Below, piece by piece: positions 26,869 through 33,956 of a stretch of 64,000 nt of DNA. Position numbers and translations under genes: made by a program. The notes under the pieces are model-generated. The model made no database searches and was not told the DNA's origin. It saw nothing but the letters and a program-made list of their open reading frames with translations. How positions within the stretch are numbered: position 1 is the first letter of the stretch; the number at the start of each line of letters is the position of its first letter. This stretch comes from JBKEDC01 sp047972995 (GTDB taxonomy: Bacteria; Bacteroidota; Bacteroidia; Bacteroidales; Prolixibacteraceae). The DNA lies in assembly GCA_047972995.1 (NCBI GenBank), contig JBKEBD010000028.1, positions 1 to 64,000 of the forward strand, read 5' to 3'.

Positions 26869-28104
26869 TTATTCGAATTCAGCTTTTAAAATTTCCAATA
26901 CATCAGCAATGGTTTCCTCTTCCAAATCGGTGCGGCGAACAAGGTCCTCCAATCCGATTGTTAATACGTCTTTTGCAGTGTCGCAACCCACGGCTTTAAG
27001 CTCGTCGATTACCCATGCTTCGATTTCATCGCTGAATTCATCTAAGTTCACATCTTCGTCTTCTGCAGTAATGTCGCGTTGAACTTCAAGTTCATAGCCT
27101 GTCAAACGACCTGCTAAGCGAATGTTCAAACCACCTTTACCAATTGCCAACGACACTTCTTTTGAGGGAAGGTAGATGTATGCGGTTTTATTTTCTTCGT
27201 CAATCTTGATAGATTGAATTTTTGCAGGACTTAGTGCACGTTGAATATAAAGTTGCGTATTTGCCGAGTAATTAATTACATCGATATTTTCATTACGCAA
27301 TTCACGCACGATACCATGGATACGTGATCCTTTAACACCTACACAAGCTCCTACAGGGTCGATACGCTCGTCGTAAGATTCAACGGCAATTTTTGCACGA
27401 TCACCAGGTTCGCGAACAATATTTTTGATGGTGATTAATCCATCGAAGATTTCAGGTACTTCTAACTCGAACAAACGCTCAAGAAATGCTGGAGAAGTAC
27501 GAGAAAGAATAATGTTAGGATTATTATTACGCATCTCTACTTTGTACACTACCGCACGCACGGTGTCACCTTTGCGGAAGAAGTCGGAAGGGATTTGGTG
27601 TGCTTTTGGAAGCAACAACTCATTTCCTTCATCATCAACGATAAGGATTTCACGTTTCCAGATCTGATATACTTCACCAGCTACGATTTCACCTACTTTA
27701 TCTTGATATTTTTTGCTTAGTTCGTGTTTCTCACGCTCTAAGATTCGGCTAGCCAAACTTTGACGTAAGTTCAAAATATCGCGACGACCAAAGTCGGCCA
27801 ATTTAATTTCATCGGTTACCTCTTCGCCTACTTCAAAATCTTCATCAATTTTGCGGGCTTCGGTTAGTGTGATTTCGAAGTTGGGATCTGTAATTTCATC
27901 ATCAGGCACAATGGTTCGCTCACGGAATATCTGTAAATCACCTTTATCAGGGTTTACAATCACTTCAATGTGATCGGCTGTTCCGTAAGTTTTCTCCAGA
28001 ACATTCAAAAACACATCTTTCAATACACCCATCATTGTTGGGCGGTCAATATTTTTCAGTTCCTTAAATTCGGAAAAGTTTTCGATAAGATTCATACCAT
28101 CCAT
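26869..28104 (-). CDS. nusA: Transcription elongation/termination factor NusA
   Basis: The 411-residue protein binds RNA polymerase and nascent RNA. It has the N-terminal polymerase-binding domain (LIENFSEFKELKNIDR), an S1 domain (VGEIVAGEVYQIWKREILI), and KH domains with ESYDERIDPVGACVGVKGSRI and LAIGKGGLNIRLAGRLTGYE. A short acidic C-terminal helical part follows (DLEEETIADVLEILKAEFE). The start at 28104 and the Met three codons later (MNLIEN) are both possible. It is placed 13 bp after rimP. Confidence 0.97.
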   Translation of the reverse strand: MDGMNLIENFSEFKELKNIDRPTMMGVLKDVFLNVLEKTYGTADHIEVIVNPDKGDLQIFRERTIVPDDEITDPNFEITLTEARKIDEDFEVGEEVTDEIKLADFGRRDILNLRQSLASRILEREKHELSKKYQDKVGEIVAGEVYQIWKREILIVDDEGNELLLPKAHQIPSDFFRKGDTVRAVVYKVEMRNNNPNIILSRTSPAFLERLFELEVPEIFDGLITIKNIVREPGDRAKIAVESYDERIDPVGACVGVKGSRIHGIVRELRNENIDVINYSANTQLYIQRALSPAKIQSIKIDEENKTAYIYLPSKEVSLAIGKGGLNIRLAGRLTGYELEVQRDITAEDEDVNLDEFSDEIEAWVIDELKAVGCDTAKDVLTIGLEDLVRRTDLEEETIADVLEILKAEFE

Positions 28105-28117
28105 CTTGTCTATCTTT

Positions 28118-28579
28118 TTAGAATTTTATAATGTTTTTCACTGTCTTAGCTTCATCGAAGCTTACTTGTTGCGTTTCCACCACAAGCTCTTTTTTCTTTT
28201 TACCTTCTAACTTTACTTTTTTATTAACCTCTAGTTCGAAACTTGTTTCATTCACGGATTTGATGATACCTTCTTCTTTCGAACCATCAGTTTTTACCAC
28301 TTCCACCTCGCGATCGATGTTCTTTACATATTGGCGATAAACTTTGAGTGGCTGCCCTAATCCCGCAGAGGACACTTGCAATTCGAAGTCTTCTTCATCT
28401 CTGTCGAGCACTTCTTCAATGGCTTTGCTCAGTTTAATACAGCTGTCAATGCTAATACCATCTTCGCTATCAATAACTACCTCAATCTTGTTTGATGCCG
28501 ACACCGACACTTCAACCAAAAATTGCTCATTGCTTAAGAAATCTTCCGCAATTTGCGCTATTTTACTTTTCTCAATCAT
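28118..28579 (-). CDS. rimP: Ribosome maturation factor RimP
   Basis: The 153-residue protein helps assembly of the 30S subunit. The N-terminal domain has VEVSVSASNKIEVVIDSEDGISIDSC, followed by DFELQVSSAGLGQPL, the family's most conserved stretch, and a C-terminal SH3-like beta-domain. It heads the rimP-nusA-infB operon and has its own promoter and a hairpin-bearing leader. Confidence 0.95.
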   Translation of the reverse strand: MIEKSKIAQIAEDFLSNEQFLVEVSVSASNKIEVVIDSEDGISIDSCIKLSKAIEEVLDRDEEDFELQVSSAGLGQPLKVYRQYVKNIDREVEVVKTDGSKEEGIIKSVNETSFELEVNKKVKLEGKKKKELVVETQQVSFDEAKTVKNIIKF

Positions 28580-28597
28580 AGTATGATATAAATAAAA

Positions 28598-28621
28598 TAG
28601 GGGACTAAAACAAGTCCCCTA
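28598..28621 (-). promoter_or_regulatory. 9-bp hairpin in the rimP leader
   Basis: TAGGGGACT (28598-28606) and AGTCCCCTA (28613-28621) pair perfectly around a 6-nt loop. On the minus strand it is followed by TTTTATTT and, 18 nt later, by the rimP start codon. It lies downstream of the predicted transcription start. It could end transcripts of the GH43 gene upstream, attenuate the rimP operon, or both. Confidence 0.7.
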
Positions 28622-28648
28622 CCTAATACGGTGTTCAAAATGTTGACG

Positions 28649-28680
28649 CAAAAATATATCAAATATTTGAATTTGGCAAA
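28649..28680 (-). promoter_or_regulatory. rimP-nusA-infB operon promoter
   Basis: On the minus strand: TTTG (28677-28680), 20 nt, TATTTTTG (28649-28656). Transcription should begin near 28642, so the leader is ~60 nt and includes the hairpin at 28598-28621. Confidence 0.75.
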
Positions 28681-28686
28681 TTAGCC

Positions 28687-29664
28687 TTATTTTATTATTT
28701 GCGACACGCCTTCTTTCGTTTGTTCTACTTTTATGATTTGGCCATTTTTGTCATAGTATAGATAATCCACACAAACGCTTCGGCGATATGGTCCACCGGT
28801 GCTTGATGCGGCATTGTGGTAGAAGAAGTAATCTTTGCCTTTGAAATGCACAATGGCTTGGTGGTTGGTGGGTGAATTAGGCACAGTGTCGTTAATTACA
28901 CCTTGATATTCCCATGGTCCGGTGATACTTTTTGAAATTGAATATTCGGTGGTTGATGGATAATGCGCAGCATACGACAGGTAGTAAGTGTCGCCGCGTT
29001 TGTGAATCCAGGGTGCTTCGAAGAAGTTTTTGGCGTGAACGGTTTGAATAGCACCATCGGTTTCAATCATGTTGCTTTTTAGTTTCACATAGCGAGCTTC
29101 GTTCCACGAACCCCAATACATATATACTTGTCCATCGTCGTCAACATAAACTGCTGGGTCAATGTCTAGCACAATAGAATTGCTAGCCGTGTCGGCAACA
29201 AGGGGTGCACCAATAGCATCTTTGTAAGGACCCATAGGGTGGTCTGCCACAGCCACACCAATGGCGAAGCCTTCGTGCTTGATAAGTGCGGTATCTTTGG
29301 GAATTACAGGGACATACCACCAGAATTTTCCGTTGTTTTCCACGCAGTGACCAGCGAATGCACTTCGGTCTGCCCATTCAAAATCGGCAACCTCAAGAAT
29401 AGCACCATGGTTTTCCCAATCTACCATGTTGGTGGTAGAGAAACCATACCATTTATGCATGATGAATGCGTTAACACCAGGTTCAGCTTCGTCGGAACCG
29501 GTGAATAAATAAAGCGTGTCGTTGTGCACTAATACCGCAGGGTCGGCAGTGAGTGGCGAGTCGTAGATAGGGTTGCCACAAGTGGCGACTTCTTTTTTAG
29601 TTCCTGTGCAAGCCGATAGGGCAGTGAAAAAGATTAATACGTAAAATAATGTTTTTTTAGTCAT
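28687..29664 (-). CDS. GH43 lipoprotein (xylosidase/arabinofuranosidase type)
   Basis: The 325-residue protein has a lipoprotein signal (FFTALSAC). It is a single five-bladed propeller: catalytic base Asp in TADPAVLVHNDTLYLF (about residue 41), pKa-setting Asp in DIDPAVYVDDDGQVYMYWG (about 168), and acid Glu in FFEAPWIHKRGDTYYLSY (about 216). All three are present, so it should be active on arabinosyl or xylosyl ends. There is no accessory domain. It is a single-gene unit upstream of rimP. A -7 box (CAAAAGTA on the plus strand, 29698-29705) lies 34 bp before the start codon. Confidence 0.92.
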   Translation of the reverse strand: MTKKTLFYVLIFFTALSACTGTKKEVATCGNPIYDSPLTADPAVLVHNDTLYLFTGSDEAEPGVNAFIMHKWYGFSTTNMVDWENHGAILEVADFEWADRSAFAGHCVENNGKFWWYVPVIPKDTALIKHEGFAIGVAVADHPMGPYKDAIGAPLVADTASNSIVLDIDPAVYVDDDGQVYMYWGSWNEARYVKLKSNMIETDGAIQTVHAKNFFEAPWIHKRGDTYYLSYAAHYPSTTEYSISKSITGPWEYQGVINDTVPNSPTNHQAIVHFKGKDYFFYHNAASSTGGPYRRSVCVDYLYYDKNGQIIKVEQTKEGVSQIIK

Positions 29665-29705
29665 CTTTTGTAGGTGTTAAGATTATAATTGAGTTAGCAA
29701 AAGTA

Positions 29706-30102
29706 CGTTTTACCTTTTTTATCTCCAAGAAAAGTAACGTAAACTCATTGGTGAAGTTAAATTGATTTGATTTTTAGAAGTTGTCGCGATTTTGATTTAA
29801 TGCCTCCCGCACTTTGAGCGTACTGTGGGACGGAATCAATAAAGTTGCGGACGAAAAGTTTAATTGAAGCCATTGTATTTTGGTGTAATTGAAGTTTGTT
29901 GTAAATTGATTACTTCGGCTGAGAGAATGTTTGAGCTTGTAGTTTTGTTTGGTGCAAGGTAAACTTTACGTGAGCAAGCACAAAAAAGTGCATGGATTTC
30001 TAGTTGCTATTTCGTTACTATAAATGCTTGTGAAATAGTCGTTTCAATCTAAAAAGCCTTGTGTAGGGGTGCTTGTTTCTTGTTTTTGATTGTTGCATTA
30101 AG
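29706..30102. other. Gene-free stretch between the GH43 gene and asnS
   Basis: About 400 bp with no convincing open frame on either strand, no tRNA-like fold and no repeat that I can see. Only the divergent promoters at its two edges are recognisable. Confidence 0.5.
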
Positions 30103-30133
30103 ATTGTACATTGCGGAATAAAAACTATTTTTG
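30103..30133 (+). promoter_or_regulatory. asnS promoter
   Basis: ATTG (30103-30106), 19 nt, TATTTTTG (30126-30133). One base differs from the TTTG box. Transcription from about 30140 gives a ~75-nt leader. Confidence 0.6.
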
Positions 30134-30167
30134 CACTATAAATAGCTAAGAATTTCAAACAGAAAAG

Positions 30168-30190
30168 GAGCCAATCTTCAAGATTGGCTC
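30168..30190 (+). promoter_or_regulatory. 23-nt perfect dyad in the asnS leader
   Basis: GAGCCAATCTT (30168-30178) and AAGATTGGCTC (30180-30190) flank a single C. As RNA this gives a very stable stem. It is downstream of the predicted transcription start and 24 nt before the start codon. No T-run follows, so it is not a plain terminator; it could be an operator or an RNA control element. Confidence 0.7.
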
Positions 30191-30214
30191 GCCTGCAATT
30201 ATTTAATAACAAAT

Positions 30215-31651
30215 ATGAAAAGACTTAAGATTAAGGAAGTGCTCCAAAACGGTCAGGCTTCTCAACAAGTGTTAGTGAAAGGATGGGTGCGAACCAAAAG
30301 AGGGAGTAAAAATGTGAATTTCATTGCCCTGAATGATGGTTCAACCATTAATAATTTGCAGGTAGTGGCCGATGTGGAAAAATTTGGAGAAGATTTCTTG
30401 AAAGATATTAACACAAGTGCTTCTTTGTCGGTGACTGGCGAATTGGTGGAAAGCCAAGGGAGTGGTCAATCGGTAGAATTGATAGCACACGCTATTGAAA
30501 TCTATGGAAAAGCCGATCCTGAGAAATATCCTATTCAGCCTAAAAAACACAGCCTAGAGTTTTTGCGTGAAAATGCACATTTGCGCTTCCGCACTCAAAC
30601 TTTTGGTGCTGTTTTCCGCATTCGTCATGCCATGGCATTTGCCATTCATGAGTTCTTCAATAAAAAAGGATTCTATTATTTGCATACGCCTATTGTTACA
30701 GCTTCCGATGCTGAAGGAGCTGGACAAATGTTTCGTGTAACTACCCTTCCAGCAAAGGGTGCACCAACAACAGAAGAGGGGGGAATTGACTATTCAAAAG
30801 ATTTCTTTGCTCGACCAACAAATCTTACCGTTTCAGGACAGCTAGAAGGAGAACTTGGCGCTACTGCATTGGGTGAGATTTACACCTTCGGACCTACATT
30901 CCGCGCCGAAAACTCAAACACTACTCGCCACTTGGCAGAGTTCTGGATGATTGAGCCAGAAATGGCATTTTATGATTTGAATGACAATATGGATTTGGCA
31001 GAAGAGTTTTTGAAATACTTGATAAAATATGCCTTAGATAATTGTGCTGATGATTTGAACTTCTTGAGCAATAGATTGGCGCAAGAAGAAAAGAGCAAGC
31101 CAGAGGCTGAACGTTCGATGGAGTTGGTAGAGAAATTGAATTTCGTGTTGTCAAATGATTTTGTGCGTTGTACTTACACCGAGGCAATTGAAATCTTGAT
31201 GAACTCAAAACCATACAAGAAAAAGAAATTCCAATATCCAGTAGAATGGGGCATCGATTTGCAATCGGAGCATGAACGCTACTTGGTAGAAAAACATTTC
31301 AATAAACCAGTTATTTTAACTGACTATCCAAAAGGCATTAAAGCGTTCTACATGAAACAAAATGCCGATGGAAAAACAGTGGGTGCAATGGATGTTTTAT
31401 TCCCGGGTATTGGTGAAATTATAGGTGGTTCAGAGCGTGAGTCAGATTATGATAAATTGGTAACAAGAATGAATGAAATGCACGTGCCTACCGATGAAAT
31501 GTGGTGGTATTTAGATACTCGCCGATATGGAACAGTGCCTCATGCAGGTTTCGGACTAGGCTTTGAACGTCTCATGTTGTTTGTGACAGGCATGGGTAAT
31601 ATTCGCGATGTGATTGCTTTCCCAAGAGCACCTAAAACCGCTGAATTTTAA
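30215..31651 (+). CDS. asnS: Asparaginyl-tRNA synthetase
   Basis: The 478-residue class IIb synthetase charges tRNA-Asn with asparagine. The N-terminal OB fold has VLVKGWVRTKRGSKNVNFI. The catalytic domain shows motif 2 in FGPTFRAENSNTTRHLAEFW and motif 3 in GFGLGFERLMLFVTG. The pattern and length fit AsnRS rather than AspRS. A strong hairpin follows the gene. Confidence 0.97.
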   Translation: MKRLKIKEVLQNGQASQQVLVKGWVRTKRGSKNVNFIALNDGSTINNLQVVADVEKFGEDFLKDINTSASLSVTGELVESQGSGQSVELIAHAIEIYGKADPEKYPIQPKKHSLEFLRENAHLRFRTQTFGAVFRIRHAMAFAIHEFFNKKGFYYLHTPIVTASDAEGAGQMFRVTTLPAKGAPTTEEGGIDYSKDFFARPTNLTVSGQLEGELGATALGEIYTFGPTFRAENSNTTRHLAEFWMIEPEMAFYDLNDNMDLAEEFLKYLIKYALDNCADDLNFLSNRLAQEEKSKPEAERSMELVEKLNFVLSNDFVRCTYTEAIEILMNSKPYKKKKFQYPVEWGIDLQSEHERYLVEKHFNKPVILTDYPKGIKAFYMKQNADGKTVGAMDVLFPGIGEIIGGSERESDYDKLVTRMNEMHVPTDEMWWYLDTRRYGTVPHAGFGLGFERLMLFVTGMGNIRDVIAFPRAPKTAEF

Positions 31652-31667
31652 ATTTATTTTGAGTGTG

Positions 31668-31714
31668 GAATGTTTTATTCTTAATTAAGCGTACTTCGCA
31701 AGAATAAAACATTC
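31668..31714 (+). terminator. Long hairpin after asnS
   Basis: GAATGTTTTATTCTT (31668-31682) pairs with AAGAATAAAACATTC (31700-31714) over 15 bp around a 17-nt loop. The following tract TTCAATTTGAATTTT is only partly T-rich, so termination may be incomplete and allow some read-through to the next gene. Confidence 0.75.
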
Positions 31715-31747
31715 TTCAATTTGAATTTTATATAAACCACACACAAT

Positions 31748-32914
31748 ATGCAATCAAAAATACCAACGATTAAGCAAGCTCCATTTTCTCCTATTAATGA
31801 CTTGATTGAAGAATATGGTGCACTTGACATGGCGGTTAAAAAGAACGATCCACCTTGTCCCGAAGCCTTGTTGGAATTGGCTCATAAGTATTTGAAGCAA
31901 GGAGCCACTGATATATCTCCATTAGAGGGAATTCTTCCACTGCGAGAAACAATATCGAAAATGCACGCTCGGAAAAGCGATTATGTATATGACCCTAAAA
32001 CAGAGGTGACAGTGTCGGTGAGTAGAAACCAAGCGGCATTTACGGTAATATCGGCACTTATCCGCGAAGGAGATGAAGTGTTGATTGTGGAACCCACAAG
32101 CACGCTTTATGCGCCAGCCATAACATTTAATGGGGGACGACCTATTTATGTGAAGCCAGCAGCACCCAACTTTCAAATAGATTGGAATGAAGTGCGTATG
32201 CTTATCAATGCAAAAACACGCATGATTATCATCGATTCACCCAACAATCCTTCGGGAAAAGTAATGAGTGAAGACGATATGTTGCAATTGCAGCGATTGA
32301 TTAATAGCACAAATATTTTTGTGATGAGCGATGAAACTTTCAGCGATGTGGTGTTTGATGAAACAAAACATTACAGCGTGGCGAGTTTTGAAAAATTGAG
32401 AGCACGTAGCTTTATTATTTCAGCTTTAGGAGCTCCGTTGAATATTAATAGTTGGGGGATTTCTTATTGTTTGGCTCCCGAATTATTGACTGCTGAATAT
32501 CGTAAAATGCAGCAAGTGCAATTGTTGAGTGTAAATACACCCATGCAATATGCGGTAGCTGAATTTTTAGAAGAATATAATAACTTAGATAATCTATACA
32601 CCATATTTCAAGGCAAGCGAAATTATTTTAATCGCTTAATGGCAAACAGCCTTTACACCGTAATCCCATCGCAGGGAGGGTGCTTTGAGTTGCTTGATTA
32701 TTCTAAGATTTCAGACGAAGATGATGTAACTTTTTCGCGTCGATTATTGGTAGATCATGGTATTGCCACCATTCCTTTGTCGGCATTTTATCATGAAAAC
32801 ACCAAGCACCAGATGCTTCAAGTTTGCATTGCGAAAGAGAATCATGAGTTGGAAAAAGCTGCCGAGATATTGCTAAGCGTGCCATCGGTGGTAGTGGAAT
32901 CGTTTCGCTCATGA
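31748..32914 (+). CDS. Aminotransferase-fold protein lacking the catalytic lysine (probable pseudoenzyme)
   Basis: The 388-residue protein aligns along its whole length with methionine/kynurenine-type class I aminotransferases such as E. coli YbdL. Fold-type I landmarks are present: GDEVLIVEPTSTLYAPAI, SPNNPSGKV (Asn167), MSDETFSDVVF (Asp195). The Schiff-base segment that normally reads SSFGKTYHTTGWKVGY is SALGAPLNINSWGISY, so Ala229 replaces the essential Lys. The Tyr that contacts PLP is Phe198, and the C-terminal substrate-carboxylate Arg is Gln358 (HQMLQVC against HKLIRLC). The frame is long, without defects, and codon use looks normal, so it is not a decaying gene. Transamination is very unlikely. 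It may bind a ligand or protein partner. It sits between asnS and queD-queE. Confidence 0.85.
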   Translation: MQSKIPTIKQAPFSPINDLIEEYGALDMAVKKNDPPCPEALLELAHKYLKQGATDISPLEGILPLRETISKMHARKSDYVYDPKTEVTVSVSRNQAAFTVISALIREGDEVLIVEPTSTLYAPAITFNGGRPIYVKPAAPNFQIDWNEVRMLINAKTRMIIIDSPNNPSGKVMSEDDMLQLQRLINSTNIFVMSDETFSDVVFDETKHYSVASFEKLRARSFIISALGAPLNINSWGISYCLAPELLTAEYRKMQQVQLLSVNTPMQYAVAEFLEEYNNLDNLYTIFQGKRNYFNRLMANSLYTVIPSQGGCFELLDYSKISDEDDVTFSRRLLVDHGIATIPLSAFYHENTKHQMLQVCIAKENHELEKAAEILLSVPSVVVESFRS

Positions 32915-32973
32915 AACAACAATCTTTGTGCTTTAATGTTGAAGAGAATAGTTTAATCATAAGTTAGCTTGTT

Positions 32974-33327
32974 ATGTATAAAATAAATAAAGAATTTCAG
33001 TTCTCATCGAGCCATCAATTAGAGGGTTTGCATGAGTCGCACCCTTGCAGTCGACTGCATGGGCATAACTATGTGGCTAATTTCTACTTTCAAACGAAAG
33101 AATTGAATGAAGTGGGCTTTGTGATTGATTATCGAGCTTTATCAGGCATAAAAGATTACCTCGACAGCACTTTCGATCATCGGCATTTGAATGATGTGCT
33201 ACCTTTTAACCCTACGGCTGAAAATATGGCGAAATATTTGTATGACCATTTTAAAGCCGAATTCCATCAGTTGTATAAGGTGGAAATTAGCGAAACACCC
33301 AAAACAAAGGCGGTGTATGAACCTTAA
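32974..33327 (+). CDS. queD: 6-carboxy-5,6,7,8-tetrahydropterin synthase QueD
   Basis: This 117-residue T-fold enzyme converts dihydroneopterin triphosphate to 6-carboxytetrahydropterin, the second step of preQ0/queuosine synthesis. Zn2+ ligands are His14 (SSSHQL), His29 and His31 (RLHGHNY). The catalytic Cys25 lies in HPCSRLHGH. FDHRHLND and the Glu in VEISETP complete the active site. The last 11 bp overlap the start of queE, its pathway successor. Confidence 0.95.
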   Translation: MYKINKEFQFSSSHQLEGLHESHPCSRLHGHNYVANFYFQTKELNEVGFVIDYRALSGIKDYLDSTFDHRHLNDVLPFNPTAENMAKYLYDHFKAEFHQLYKVEISETPKTKAVYEP

Positions 33328-33892
33328 AGTGGTAGAAATTTTTCACTCAATTCAGGGAGAGGGAGCTAATTTTGGAATGCCAGCGGTATTTATTCGTTTG
33401 GCAAATTGCAACAAAACTTGTAGCTTCTGCGATACTGATTGGTCGGTGGGGACAGATTATTCTTTGGTTGAGCTAAAGAGTATACTTGGTGAGTTTAATT
33501 GCAAAACCATTATTTGGACAGGGGGAGAGCCTACCTTGCAGCTCACCGATGAAGTGTTGCAACATTTCCCAGAATATTATCATTGCATTGAAACCAATGG
33601 TTCTAGACCCGTGCCATCGCTCATTAATTACATATCATGCAGCCCGAAAGTAAATCCAGAACAGCTACTAAAGAATATAAGCTTTGCTCATGAGCTGAGA
33701 TTTCCTATAGCTATTGGCGATTCGTTGCCAGATTTGAGCGAATTGCCCAAAGCCGACAGGTATTTGGTAAGCCCAGTGTTTGATGATGCAGAGCTTAATG
33801 AGGAAAATTTAGAATATTGTGTACTGCTAGTGAAGAACAATCCACCATGGCGATTGAGTGTGCAAGTGCATAAATTGCTTAATGTGCGTTAG
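33317..33892 (+). CDS. queE: 7-carboxy-7-deazaguanine synthase QueE (radical SAM)
   Basis: The 191-residue enzyme rearranges 6-carboxytetrahydropterin to 7-carboxy-7-deazaguanine. It starts MNLKVVEIFHSIQGEGANFG, the standard QueE start, so the ATG at 33317 is preferred over the longer open frame from 33191. The [4Fe-4S] cluster cysteines are C31, C35 and C38 (CNKTCSFCDTDW), the regular CX3CX2C spacing. WTGGEPTLQ binds SAM and HCIETNGS follows. The 11-bp overlap with queD implies coupled translation. A strong terminator ends the unit. Confidence 0.95.
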   Translation: MNLKVVEIFHSIQGEGANFGMPAVFIRLANCNKTCSFCDTDWSVGTDYSLVELKSILGEFNCKTIIWTGGEPTLQLTDEVLQHFPEYYHCIETNGSRPVPSLINYISCSPKVNPEQLLKNISFAHELRFPIAIGDSLPDLSELPKADRYLVSPVFDDAELNEENLEYCVLLVKNNPPWRLSVQVHKLLNVR

Positions 33893-33916
33893 AATACAGT
33901 ATCTTGTAAATATAAC

Positions 33917-33952
33917 AAAAGAGGGAATTTCATTTTTTGAATTCCCTCTTTT
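33917..33952. terminator. Bidirectional terminator between queE and mutS2
   Basis: AAAAGAGGGAATT (33917-33929) and AATTCCCTCTTTT (33940-33952) form a perfect 13-bp stem with A- and T-rich outer sides. Confidence 0.93.
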
Positions 33953-33956
33953 GGTT

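Noticed and set aside
30134..30214. T-box riboswitch in front of asnS
   Set aside because: The leader is only ~75 nt with a single stem and no T-box sequence; T-boxes are also not typical of this phylum.
33191..33316. N-terminal extension of QueE
   Set aside because: It lies inside queD in another frame; the family start MNLKVVEIFHSIQGEG is at 33317.
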